Shown here: positions 37,248-45,223 of the stretch, in pieces
Layout: every line of letters starts with the position of its first letter
How positions within the stretch are numbered: the stretch's first letter is position 1
Origin: Pseudomonas purpurea
GTDB lineage: Bacteria > Pseudomonadota > Gammaproteobacteria > Pseudomonadales > Pseudomonadaceae
Direction: 5' to 3'
DNA: 64,000 nt
Assembly (NCBI RefSeq): GCF_039908635.1
Contig: NZ_CP150918.1
Span: 3,219,001-3,283,000, forward strand
Made by a program: the position numbers and the translations under genes
Notes under the pieces: model-generated
Told to the model about the DNA's origin: nothing
Database searches by the model: none
The model's input: the letters and a program-made list of their open reading frames with translations, nothing else

Positions 37248-37680
37248 ACTTAACCCCTTGAAAACTGGATGCTGAATCAACAGGCATCGCCAGCTGCCGC
37301 GAAAAAGTGTCAGCCCATTCGATAAAACAACCCAGGCTCGCTTCTAACTCGTGAACATTGAGCCCTTCCAGGCTCAATGCCTGAAATCCGATAAGCCCCA
37401 AATCAGGGTCCCACCCGACACCTGGAGCTGATCCCATCAGCGGATTGAGCGCTGTCGACATCAACACATTCAATGTTTTCCGGGAAGGATTGTCGGGTAG
37501 CTCATAGCCGAGCGGTCCAAACAGTATCAATTGGTTAAACGCACACGCGTGTCGTAACGACAACACCTGCCGATGACTCACCACCAGCGTGCACAAACGT
37601 TCATCATTGAATTCAAGCCCGGCGATACCCAGTACAGCCCCCAACTCCTGGAGCAAGGCATCTACGTAACTGGTACTCAT
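37234..37680 (-). CDS. CesT/Tir-type secretion chaperone
   Basis: A 148-residue protein with the fold pattern of class I type III chaperones: N-terminal helix STSYVDALLQELGAVLGIAG, beta strands CTLVVSHRQVLSLRHACAFN and LILFGPLGYELPD, a middle SRKTLNVLMSTALNPL, strand LGLIGFQALSLEGLN and a C-terminal helix ASLGCFIEWADTFSRQL. It is small and acidic. It overlaps the Fic gene, which suggests it binds that protein. GGGGAAG is 9 bases before ATG 37680; GTG 37686 is an alternative. No secretion apparatus is in the window. Confidence 0.78.
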   Translation of the reverse strand: MSTSYVDALLQELGAVLGIAGLEFNDERLCTLVVSHRQVLSLRHACAFNQLILFGPLGYELPDNPSRKTLNVLMSTALNPLMGSAPGVGWDPDLGLIGFQALSLEGLNVHELEASLGCFIEWADTFSRQLAMPVDSASSFQGVKYDHV

Positions 37681-37745
37681 GACCACACACTTCCCCGTTC
37701 GTTTGTCAGTATTTGAGAGAACTCATCGTATCATCGCCTCCCCCC

Positions 37746-37779
37746 CTGACTTTTTAGTAAAACGCTCCTGATTTTTTAG
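37746..37779 (-). repeat. 12-bp direct repeat, two helical turns apart, upstream of the chaperone gene
   Basis: CTGACTTTTTAG (37746-37757) and CTGATTTTTTAG (37768-37779) match at 11 of 12 positions with a 22-base period. They lie 66-99 bases upstream of the chaperone start. Tandem A/T-rich sites two turns apart are typical of AraC-type activators of secretion genes. The regulator is not known. Confidence 0.5.
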
Positions 37780-38087
37780 ATATCTCTATAAATCACTTAA
37801 GAAGTTACTCAAACAGCCATGTCGTTCTCGTTGCTCGGCGCCCTGCAGCTTATGAGCGCCTTCACCGTCTTCAGCTTGTGCTCTTAGCGGGTAAGTCAGC
37901 AGTATTTGCAGGCCACGTATGCCGTTCTCGGCGGGATCGAAAACGGTAAAACGCGGCTTGGGCACTCCAGCCCCCATGCTCTCCCTGCCCCGCCCATCGT
38001 TACGGAAGTTGAAGTCTATGTTTGCGTTTTCTTGTGTCCTACTTCGCGCTTATCCGTAAGGGGCATCACTCATCGTCAGACATAAAA

Positions 38088-38109
38088 AATCCCGCTCGAT
38101 GGCGGGATT
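38088..38109. terminator. Terminator-like hairpin
   Basis: AATCCCGC and GCGGGATT form an eight-bp stem with a six-base loop; an A run precedes and ATTT follows. No adjacent gene is identified. Confidence 0.55.
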
Positions 38110-38485
38110 ATTTGACCGGTAATCATTTGGCTGGGCGGTCCAACAGGTTTAGGAAAGCAATACTGGTGGAGCGCGAGGGGGCAACCTTCCATCGCCTGGA
38201 TATCACCCCGCCAAGAACACCCCCATGCCCACAGAAGAGCAAATTACCCAACCGCTGGTCACTCAGCGCTCGACCGTAACGAGACTGGTCACCACTAGCG
38301 ATCCTTGTCAGCATCCGATACAGGAGCACAAGCGGGCTGAAAATTAAAGATGTCACGCAGAGGGGTATGTAACTGACATAAGAAACGCCGGACCGGATCG
38401 GAGTTGGCGCTCCCTATAAAGACGATCATCCAAAACTCGCGCACTGCCTGCCGAACGAGTTGTACCTTGATGACCATAAGGAAAA

Positions 38486-38560
38486 TGGCAGGGGCGGCTG
38501 GATTTGAACCAACGCATGGCAGGATCAAAACCTGCTGCCTTACCGCTTGGCGACGCCCCT
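38486..38560 (-). tRNA. tRNA-Gln (anticodon TTG)
   Basis: On the minus strand: acceptor AGGGGCG pairs with CGCCCCT, D arm GCCAAGCGGTAAGGC, anticodon loop TTTTGAT, T arm with GGTTCAAATCC, discriminator G and encoded CCA. 75 bases. A common integration target next to an accessory region. Confidence 0.95.
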
Positions 38561-38945
38561 GTATCTGTTGCTACGAGTGCCTGACACTCTCTTCCTGACT
38601 TTTCAGCTTGCGAGCAGCACGAGATGCTGCTTCATTCCGCTACAAGTCCTGTAAGGACCTCTGCAAGAATGCGTGCAAATTTATCAACTTTCGCTTCGTT
38701 TGGGAAGCCCCCTCAAAAACAAATTGTTTTTAAAACAGCCACTTACTATTGACCGAGGTTAGGCACACATCACCGAGCATCCATTCGAGCTCCCACAAGC
38801 AGCCGGCAGGTGCTTTAGAGGAAGATCGCCCAAACCTTCGACCTCTTGGCCGGAATACCCCTCCGACAGGGAACTGCTGCCCAGCATCACGCATCAAAAG
38901 TACATGAAAGGTCTTTTTGTCTTCATGCTTCAGGAGGACAACGCC
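38561..38945. other. 385-base gap
   Basis: No gene is evident. It contains the tRNA-Gln promoter region on the minus strand and a T-rich, A-rich stretch near 38720-38740. Nothing else stands out. Confidence 0.5.
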
Positions 38946-39269
38946 ATGCCCCGCATATTCCTCATCCCTTTGCTAATGCTCCTGCCCTTTGGTTCGACCA
39001 TGGCCCACGGGCCCCACATTGATGCACGTGATGTTGCTACTTCGGCAGGGATCTCCGTGTCGCTCTACTCAACGTTCAAAGACGACAAAATCGTAACGCC
39101 CGTCCGCGAGGACCTCTCCAGCTTCATCGCCAGCGGGGGGGCAATTCGCGACGTATATCTAGAGTCTGTATTGACGCAAGCGAGACACAATCATCCAGGC
39201 CTCAACGCAAGTGACGAAGAACTGGCCAAAGCGCTCCTCATCCAGGATGAGCAACAGACAGGTCAATAG
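38946..39269 (+). CDS. DUF2388 family secreted protein (107 aa)
   Basis: A 107-residue exported protein: signal PRIFLIPLLMLLPFGSTMAH, then SAGISVSLYSTFKDDKIVTP, VREDLSSFIASGGAIRDVYL and LESVLTQARHNHPG. This is the DUF2388 pattern found in Pseudomonas secreted proteins of unknown function. AGGAGG precedes ATG 38946 (the upstream TTG/ATG extension is rejected). A second family member lies on the opposite strand at 39762. Confidence 0.78.
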   Translation: MPRIFLIPLLMLLPFGSTMAHGPHIDARDVATSAGISVSLYSTFKDDKIVTPVREDLSSFIASGGAIRDVYLESVLTQARHNHPGLNASDEELAKALLIQDEQQTGQ

Positions 39270-39334
39270 AAGACTACGCATATCCGCATCTGAGCTTCAC
39301 TTGCCATATCTTGGAGAGCCGATAGAACACCTCA

Positions 39335-39357
39335 AAAGCCCGTCTGGAGCGGGCTTT
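39335..39357 (+). terminator. Terminator after the DUF2388 gene
   Basis: AAAGCCCG and CGGGCTTT form an eight-bp stem with a seven-base loop, 65 bases after the stop. Confidence 0.6.
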
Positions 39358-39655
39358 CCTGGAGTTCTAGCGTTAATTTCATGGCTACGACTGGGACTTC
39401 CACAAAGCCCATGCATGGGTGCCACCCACTGCTGCTGAGCGCTGTACCATAAAACAACGGCATCCCGATTTACGTCCCCCCGGGCCATCCGACTTGTGGT
39501 ACTTGAACGGTGAATGTCACATTCCTACGATGATTTTACGCAGTTGCTTAAATGCCCCTGCAACTGCGTGAGTGGCGAGTGAACTGAACGCCTACCAAGC
39601 TCGCCATTCGCTCCACGCGCATCTTGAGCCTCATTGGCTCTACTTCCTCCCCATC

Positions 39656-39678
39656 AAAGAGCTTTGAGGCTCTTTTTT
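39656..39678 (+). terminator. Terminator-like hairpin
   Basis: AAAGAGC and GCTCTTT form a seven-bp stem with TTTGAG loop and a T run. No gene immediately upstream is recognised. Confidence 0.55.
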
Positions 39679-39761
39679 GCCCCGCGCGCCCCCCAGAAAG
39701 GAAAAGGTCCAGCGAACTGACTGGATTTTAGAGGTGATGTACTCAGGGCTTGCTCGGCCAG

Positions 39762-40121
39762 CTAGCGCGATTGGTAGACCAAAATCGCTTGCGCCAGCCG
39801 CATATCATTAACTGTGTCAACTTCGCCAGACGGACGTAAAACATCAAACGCAGCTTCCAAATGCACGCCGCGAATGTTGCCATTGCTCGCGACAAAGGCA
39901 GCGGCATCATTACGAGCGCAAACAATTTTCTGGTCGTGGCTATTGATACTCTCGCGAGTATTCCCACTGCTTTCATCGGTGAAGGTAATGGGATACAAAG
40001 TGACGGCCAACGTCGTTGAGACAATGCCCCCAAAGGTCGATACCTGCACACCACCATCTCCGGCGCTGGCAGGTAAACTGAAGGACAAACCGAACAGCAT
40101 TAAAGTAATGGCTTTATACAC
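39762..40121 (-). CDS. DUF2388 family secreted protein, second copy (119 aa)
   Basis: A 119-residue protein with GTG start at 40121: signal (M)YKAITLMLFGLSFSLPASAG, then VSTFGGIVSTTLAVTLYPIT and ARNDAAAFVASNGNIRGVHL, closing MRLAQAILVYQSR. It shares the DUF2388 end with the 38946 protein but is longer. GGAG lies seven bases before GTG. A longer in-frame extension to 40307 would include sequence that lacks a ribosome site. Confidence 0.75.
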   Translation of the reverse strand: MYKAITLMLFGLSFSLPASAGDGGVQVSTFGGIVSTTLAVTLYPITFTDESSGNTRESINSHDQKIVCARNDAAAFVASNGNIRGVHLEAAFDVLRPSGEVDTVNDMRLAQAILVYQSR

Positions 40122-40633
40122 AAACGAACTCCAAAGGTATGCGTAAAGGTTCTTCCGTGATCGGTTGCCTATTTCACTTAAAACCCAGACCTCTACATGC
40201 CCTCGTTTACCTGGGGAGAGAGGGTACAAACGAAAAAGCCCAGCGCACGGACTGGGCTTCATCTTCAGCTGAACATTCAACCACCCTTTACTGCTTAGTG
40301 CTTTCAAATCCCTTGGACCGATGAGATTGACACCGACTTCGCCCCGCGTCTTGCCAGCGCGGCCACGCGGACAATCAGTACGCAGAGGCTACATCCTCGG
40401 CAGGGCCTACATCAATGCGAGGCGGCGATTCAACTGCCATCATTGCGGCGGGACTCCGTGCAGCAGCGATGCATGCCGGGGTGATAAAGGAGCCGCTGAA
40501 GATACTCCGTCGGCGCAATGCGCTGGCGCCTCAGAATCGGTGACGTATGATGAGGGTCAAACCTCTTGGGCTCTCGAACTGGCAAGCTGCTGGCTTGAGC
40601 GCGGTATGAAAAATAACGGATATCGAACTGGAA
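40122..40633. other. 512-base gap
   Basis: It contains a terminator-like hairpin at 40236-40259 and otherwise no recognised gene; the open frames in this stretch look like noise. Confidence 0.5.
40236..40259 (-). terminator. Orphan terminator-like hairpin
   Basis: AAGCCCAG and CTGGGCTT form an eight-bp stem with an eight-base loop; on the minus strand five T follow. No gene lies immediately upstream on that strand. Confidence 0.55.
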
Positions 40634-41062
40634 ATGATCAGAGCACTTGAAACACACGACATAGAAACCGTACTGGATATCTGGCTAAAAGCATCGCTGG
40701 TAGCCCATGACTTTATTGACGCCTCTTTCTGGCACTCACAAGTCGAGAACATGCGAAGCCTATACATCCCAGCTTCGGAGACCTACGTTATTGAGCAGGA
40801 ATCAACAGTGGTGGGGTTCTGCTCGCTGTACGAAAATCAACTTGCCGCGCTGTTTATTGCCCCTGAGTTCCAGGCTAAGGGTTTTGGCAAACAGCTGCTC
40901 GCTCATGCCAAAACCCTGCGAACTGAATTGACTCTCGGGGTTTACAAAAATAACACCGCCAGTTGTGAATTTTATTTATCACAAGGGTTTGTTGTGACGT
41001 GTGAGCAGACTGATGAACAAACCGGACACCAAGAGTACCTCATGCGCACCATCGAAATTTGA
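40634..41062 (+). CDS. GNAT N-acetyltransferase (142 aa)
   Basis: A 142-residue GNAT enzyme: IRALETHDIETVLDIWLKAS, HDFIDASFWHSQVEN, the beta-4 VVGFCSLYENQLAALFIAPE, acetyl-CoA loop QAKGFGKQLLAHAK and NTASCEFYLSQGF. The QAKGFGKQL loop is the Q/RxxGxG/A cofactor site. The layout resembles YiaC/YjaB-type acetyltransferases. Substrate unknown. No strong ribosome site. Confidence 0.85.
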   Translation: MIRALETHDIETVLDIWLKASLVAHDFIDASFWHSQVENMRSLYIPASETYVIEQESTVVGFCSLYENQLAALFIAPEFQAKGFGKQLLAHAKTLRTELTLGVYKNNTASCEFYLSQGFVVTCEQTDEQTGHQEYLMRTIEI

Positions 41063-41417
41063 ATGCCTGAAACTTCTTGCGGAGCACTGCGGTTCCGGCC
41101 ATCGGTTTTCCTGCCCGCCAGAAGCCCTGCCAAGATGCCGAAGATTCCCAAACCACGCGGCGGCGTTGGCCGAGGTTGCCGAGCGTGAGTACAGGCTATC
41201 GCACACAGGACGAGTGCAAGGGCCCGCACTACGCACAGTGATTCACATTGAATCGGAAAGCTACGGCAACAGGAACATGGACTGCCGCACCAGCAGCAAT
41301 CTGTGCCAACTGACCACCGAATATACCGCCACCTTCACGACCAAGCTGATCGGAGAGCGGATCACCGCTTGATCTGCTCTCACCTTGAGAAAGACGCCAG
41401 GCGATATGGCGTAATAG
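41063..41417. other. 355-base gap
   Basis: An open frame on the plus strand (41001-41372) overlaps the acetyltransferase end and reads RTVIHIESESYGNRNMDC near its end. It could be a gene remnant but has no start site, so I do not call it. Confidence 0.4.
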
Positions 41418-41642
41418 TCAGTCACCGCGAAGTCGATTGATGGCGTCCGTACCCAGTATTCCGCTCCTGCCTACGCCCAGTTTGGATATCAACTCAGGCT
41501 CCGCATCGGGAACAAAATAGACCCAGTGTCCCGAACCATCAGGCTTGCGCTCTACGGCTGAAATATTGGCGACAACTTGGCTTTCAGTTAAATCCAGAGC
41601 ATCTGCAAGTTCTCGCTGTGAAGGCTTCTGATCCTTGTTCAT
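41418..41642 (-). CDS. Small hypothetical protein (74 aa)
   Basis: A 74-residue protein: MNKDQKPSQRELADALDLTE, VANISAVERKPDGSGHWVYF, then PDAEPELISKLGVGRSGILG. The first part looks helix-turn-helix-like, while the middle is beta-like. AGGAG precedes ATG. Isolated gene; function unknown. Confidence 0.6.
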   Translation of the reverse strand: MNKDQKPSQRELADALDLTESQVVANISAVERKPDGSGHWVYFVPDAEPELISKLGVGRSGILGTDAINRLRGD

Positions 41643-41688
41643 AACGAACTCCTGTTCACAACAGCTGAACTCGTAAGTTTAGCTCGAC

Positions 41689-41925
41689 GCAAAAAAATTC
41701 ACGTACCATCTGTCGTATCCGGTCACGGAGGGCGGCGCAGGCGAGCCAGCACCAACAATCACCGCAGAGGACCACCTGACACGGGTCACCGTAACGATCA
41801 AAGGCACGCCGTACGTGATCGTCGAATCTGCCTGCGGATGCTGCAACCGACCGAACAGTACAAAGCCCAGGGCTTCCCCGCCGACTACATCATCAGCCAC
41901 GACGCTGATGGCAGTCGTAGAATGG
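41689..41925 (+). pseudogene. Relic of a cytosine-5 DNA methyltransferase (C-terminal end)
   Basis: Two frames give EPAPTITAEDHLTRVTVTIK and TPYVIVES, then in another frame LRMLQPTEQYKAQGFPADYI. These match the end of Dcm-type phage methyltransferases (pattern PTIT...D...RML..E...QGFP.DY). One base is missing near 41830. The catalytic half is absent, so this is a relic of a mobile element. Confidence 0.65.
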
Positions 41926-41972
41926 ATACGGCCACTCATCAACGAAATAGATGAGCGGCCGAAAAAATAAAA

Positions 41973-42452
41973 TCAACCAAACCATATCGACACAATTGTA
42001 TCGATATCATTTAGTTCAATATTGCAACGCTCTGGCCTCCAGTCCTTTGTGAGCCCATCACCTGTTTTATAAACTCGAAGAGGGTGACCCACTAACTGAG
42101 CAACTGTATGTGGTTGCGCCGAGGTCAACGAACCAATTAACTGACCTATATTCAACTCCTCAGACGACAGTGACCTTACGAGGTTCTCTTCCAGTAAATA
42201 AAACCCTTCTTGCCCACGAAAACCATGTTGCAGTATGTACCAGCCCTCAGCGGTAATTTCAAAAGCGTTGTAACCTCCGGTAGGAAGGTTGCATAAGGCC
42301 GGAAATATCCGAGCCCCCACTTTCTCCCCGAATATTTTGCTTGACCCTATCAAGCTACTTAGCTCGGCTCGAGCCTCACTCAGTGGGATTCTCCGCACTT
42401 CATCATTACATTGAACTGTGCCGTCAAGTTTATAAACCCATACGCTGGACAT
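41973..42452 (-). CDS. Hypothetical protein with I78-like C-terminal segment (159 aa)
   Basis: A 159-residue protein. The N-terminal ~100 residues (SSVWVYKLDGTVQCNDEVRR; FPALCNLPTGGYNAFEIT; GWYILQHGFRGQEGFYLLEE) have no recognised family. The C-terminal end, LVGHPLRVYKTGDGLTKDWR then PERCNIELNDIDTIVSIW, resembles peptidase inhibitor I78 proteins (consensus RPGDxVTxDYRxDRLNxELD). GGAAGGAG precedes ATG 42452; an upstream extension is rejected. Confidence 0.65.
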   Translation of the reverse strand: MSSVWVYKLDGTVQCNDEVRRIPLSEARAELSSLIGSSKIFGEKVGARIFPALCNLPTGGYNAFEITAEGWYILQHGFRGQEGFYLLEENLVRSLSSEELNIGQLIGSLTSAQPHTVAQLVGHPLRVYKTGDGLTKDWRPERCNIELNDIDTIVSIWFG

Positions 42453-43004
42453 AGCTTTCTCCTTCCCTAAGTTTGCTCCACTCATGAGAGCACTTACCAA
42501 GTGGCACACTACTTAGGCAGCTAATAAAAATGCAAAACGCCAGCGTGCTATTCGGCTGATTCAGCATAGTTGAAGAAATGCCGGGCTCGCTAGATCTATC
42601 CGCCGGACCTAACTCTCAAAGTCAGCGGCTATAGCGGTAAGAACGACGAAGACCGCAGATACGTACATCGAGGATGAGCTATTCAAGCGCCTACAAGGCT
42701 GAGCTGGGCTGTGCGATGCCATGGAATCGACTGGATGGAAGATGCATGACCTCTCCCGCGTTGAGGAAAAGAAGGTCGTGACGATTCGAAACCTCACCGA
42801 GCAAGCCGACTGAATCAACCAGCGCCACATCAGCCTGACGATAACTGCCCAAGCACCTGATACTCCCCATAACCTGGCTGCATCGGAGTGTGATCTGCGG
42901 CAAAGCAAGGCACCTGGCTTGTAATCAGCTCGCCGGGCAGAAGCCGGCGCAGATCGAGCCAAGGGTAGCGCCTCGCGTAGATCGCACTCCAATGCCGAGC
43001 CACA
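42453..43004. other. 552-base gap
   Basis: No gene is confidently supported. Frames on both strands between 42609 and 42992 are open but have no ribosome site or recognised sequence. The stretch 42715-42813 (plus) may be a fragment of a lost gene. Confidence 0.4.
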
Positions 43005-43154
43005 CTAGCGTCTGTATTCCTGCCCCCCATGGCTGCCGTTGTAGTAGCGCCCGTGATCATGTCTGTGACCATCATGGTCGTGCCAATACGGCCAACAGCC
43101 GCCGAGTAAAAGGGCCCCTGACATCAACAAAACTAGAGTGGTTGTGCGTTTCAT
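43005..43154 (-). CDS. Small His-rich lipoprotein (49 aa)
   Basis: MKRTTTLVLLMSGALLLGGC is a type II signal with lipobox LGGC. The 30-residue mature part, WPYWHDHDGHRHDHGRYYNG, is rich in His, Asp and Tyr and may bind metal. GGAG is eight bases before the ATG. It is short and lies between mobile-element relics; function unknown. Confidence 0.65.
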   Translation of the reverse strand: MKRTTTLVLLMSGALLLGGCWPYWHDHDGHRHDHGRYYNGSHGGQEYRR

Positions 43155-43179
43155 TTGATCATCTCCGGGCAGGCGATAC

Positions 43180-43311
43180 CTACTCTATGAGCGTTTGATC
43201 ACCTTCGAATTGGGGAGGTTCAAAAGTTTCCGACCAGTAGGCATTCTCCAGAATGCATCTGGCCAGTACCAAATTCCAGGCGGCGTCGGGAAGTTCGTAC
43301 CGTTTGGCCAT
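43180..43311 (-). pseudogene. N-terminal relic of an IS5-type transposase
   Basis: An open frame of 43 residues begins MAKRYELPDAAWNLV, matching the start of IS5-family transposases of Pseudomonas; the rest then diverges (ARCILENAYWSETFEPP). No DDE residues remain. It is a mobile-element scar; the match is short. Confidence 0.4.
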
Positions 43312-43579
43312 CGTGGGCCCCTGCCCCGGCTGAAGCCCCCCCAGCTCAAGGTCATGCTGGTCTCGGTCACTTCCTGGGCAGACAGATTTGCGGGAGCCGT
43401 TGGCCGGTCACCAATACCGGGGGGTTCATGCTACTCCGCAGGGGCCGGTGGTCGTTGCATTTCGCTTGTCGCTGGCGTGTGGCTAAGCTTAATAAATCGG
43501 TGCGAATTGAAACTTGGATGAAAGTGGCCATCAGCGGATCTGGATTGGTATCAAGACAGTACTCCCTAAGGAGACGACT

Positions 43580-43870
43580 ATGTATGCGGTTATAAGAACC
43601 TACTTGGGTGCTGGAGCAAAGCAGCTTTTCGAGCTTTTAGAAGAGCGCAAAGCCGACGTCGAAGCTACCCTGCGGACAGTGCCTGGCCTCGTAAGCTACA
43701 CACTGCTGAATACTGGTGATGGTGGTACGTCGGTGACTGTTTGCACGGACAAGGCCGGCAGCGATGCGAGCTTGAAAGTCGCACGTGACTGGATTCAGAA
43801 AAATGCATCGAATATCCACGCGAACCCGCCGATCGTTACGGAAGGACCGATCATTGTGCAGATCAATTAG
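43580..43870 (+). CDS. Small protein of ABM-like fold (96 aa)
   Basis: A 96-residue protein, MYAVIRTYLGAGAKQLFELL, VEATLRTVPGLVSYTLLNTG, TSVTVCTDKAGSDASLKVAR and PPIVTEGPIIVQIN. The ferredoxin-like alternation of strand and helix fits the dimeric ABM superfamily. AAGGAG precedes ATG 43580, which decides the start. Catalytic role unknown. Confidence 0.72.
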   Translation: MYAVIRTYLGAGAKQLFELLEERKADVEATLRTVPGLVSYTLLNTGDGGTSVTVCTDKAGSDASLKVARDWIQKNASNIHANPPIVTEGPIIVQIN

Positions 43871-43897
43871 CGCGCCCTTGCGATTGATCTCACGACA

Positions 43898-44209
43898 CTA
43901 TCGCTGACATCGCTTATCCATCGACCGGCAGAGCGGACTGGTCTTGCTGCCCAGCGTGGCGACCATTTCAATCTCGGTCACCACGTTGGTATTGGCCTTG
44001 GCCACTTTCATCCACGCCTGTGACGACACATGCTGAATCGCGGCATGCACAACCGTGCTGGCATTGCGGCTGATGGTGGCCAGGATGCCGCCTCTGTACC
44101 CGGCCACCCTGGTACCGCGAATGTTGCGGATGGCGTACCAAAGCAGGACTGTTTGCAGCATCCACCAACGCTTGAACATCAGGGCTTGCGCCGTAGCGGC
44201 GGACCACAC
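43898..44209 (-). pseudogene. Relic of a phage head morphogenesis protein (SPP1 gp7-like)
   Basis: The frame contains SRNASTVVHAAIQHVSSQAW then NTNVVTEIEMVATLGSKTSP and LCRSMDKRCQR. The pattern W/V-x-S/A-x-L-D-x-x-T-S-x-x-C-R is characteristic of the C-terminus of phage minor head proteins. No intact N-terminus is found. It is prophage debris. Confidence 0.55.
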
Positions 44210-44378
44210 CGACGAACTCTTCTACGTTGTGACCGCGCATGCATAACTTCGGCATCCCTCCTTCGTGAACTTGGGGCACCGATTGAAATTGCATAAATGC
44301 CTGTTAAGGTAATCAAACCGATGAATACACCAACGTGGCAGTGAACAGGCAAACCTACTCTCCAGCGCAAAGGGAAAA

Positions 44379-44912
44379 ATGATGCAACCACTACCAGTCT
44401 CCCCGTTAACTATTGGTGAGTCGCTAGAGCTGCGCCCACTAGAAGCTGATGACTTCGAATCGCTGTACAGTGTCGCATCCGACCCCCTGATTTGGGTTCA
44501 GCATCCAAGCCCAATGCGCTATCAAGAACCAGTTTTTCACGAGTGGTTTAACGAGGCACTAGCTTCAAAGTCCGCGCTTATCGTTATCGACCGTAGCAAC
44601 AACCAGGTGATTGGCTCCTCTCGTTACTACGAGTTCGATGAAAAAAAACGAGAAGTCGCTATCGGATACACCTTCCTAGCTCGCGAAAAATGGGGAGGCG
44701 GAGCCAATAAAGAGTTGAAACATTTAATGCTGACTCATGCATTTCAATGGGTGGACACTGTTTGGTTTCACATTGATAGTCAGAACATTCGATCTCAGCG
44801 AGCCATGGAAAAAATCGGCGGGCTCCTCTCCCATCGCGCCACTAAACAGCTCACCGATCGCACTCAGGAGTACCTGCTCTACAAGATAGAGAGGCCTAAT
44901 CGCTCTGATTGA
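44379..44912 (+). CDS. GNAT acetyltransferase, RimJ/RimL-like (177 aa)
   Basis: A 177-residue acetyltransferase: SLELRPLEADDFESLYSVAS, IVIDRSNNQVIGSSRYYEFD, REVAIGYTFLAREKWGGGAN, and VDTVWFHIDSQNIRSQRAME. The GYTFLAREKWGGG loop fits the RimJ/RimL acetyl-CoA site. Two ATGs lie at 44379 and 44382. AGGGA is near. Substrate unknown. Confidence 0.84.
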   Translation: MMQPLPVSPLTIGESLELRPLEADDFESLYSVASDPLIWVQHPSPMRYQEPVFHEWFNEALASKSALIVIDRSNNQVIGSSRYYEFDEKKREVAIGYTFLAREKWGGGANKELKHLMLTHAFQWVDTVWFHIDSQNIRSQRAMEKIGGLLSHRATKQLTDRTQEYLLYKIERPNRSD

Positions 44913-44920
44913 CGCACCAA

Positions 44921-45139
44921 TCAACTCACCATCCCGGCTGTCTCGCTGTGCGCTTGCCCATGCAGCAGGGCCACGGCAAATCCCAGAGGTAGCCCGGCTT
45001 CACGTGCTTCGCTGATTACCTTAACAAGAGCTTGGTCAAGCACCGCCAGTGTCTCCACGATATCAATGCTTACTGGCCGTTCGTGGCGGATAATTAAAGC
45101 CTTTAGAGCTGAGCGACATCGCTCGTGGCTACTCAACAT
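44921..45139 (-). CDS. Small helical protein (72 aa)
   Basis: A 72-residue helical protein: LSSHERCRSALKALIIRHER, DIVETLAVLDQALVKVISEA and FAVALLHGQAHSETAGMVS. AGGA lies nine bases before ATG. Similar short proteins occur in other pseudomonads, but no function is known. Confidence 0.55.
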   Translation of the reverse strand: MLSSHERCRSALKALIIRHERPVSIDIVETLAVLDQALVKVISEAREAGLPLGFAVALLHGQAHSETAGMVS

Positions 45140-45223
45140 CCTGCGGCGTCCTGCCGACCAAAATCCCCACTACCGCTTCCACATTTCAAACTGCTACGCC
45201 GCCCTCTCCACGGAGGACTCGCG

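Larger units (their letters stand above)
37681..38485. other. 805-base gap between the chaperone gene and tRNA-Gln
   Basis: It holds the direct repeat at 37746-37779 and one terminator-like hairpin at 38088-38109. Short open frames on both strands (for example 37786-37977 and 38123-38356, minus) have no recognised sequence, ribosome site or typical composition; I do not call them. Confidence 0.5.
39270..39761. other. 492-base gap with two terminators
   Basis: It contains the hairpins at 39335-39357 and 39656-39678. No gene, RNA or repeat is supported. Confidence 0.5.

Noticed and set aside
37680..37830. hrp box (GGAACC-N16-CCAC) upstream of the chaperone gene
   Set aside because: No matching sequence on the minus strand in this interval.
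37786..37977. 63-codon minus-strand frame upstream of the chaperone gene
   Set aside because: It covers the direct repeats region, has no ribosome site and no recognised pattern.
38123..38356. 77-codon minus-strand frame near tRNA-Gln
   Set aside because: No ribosome site, no convincing protein-like composition.
41001..41372. 123-codon plus-strand frame overlapping the acetyltransferase
   Set aside because: The first part is shadow sequence; only the last ~50 codons look protein-like, with no start. Possible relic, not called.
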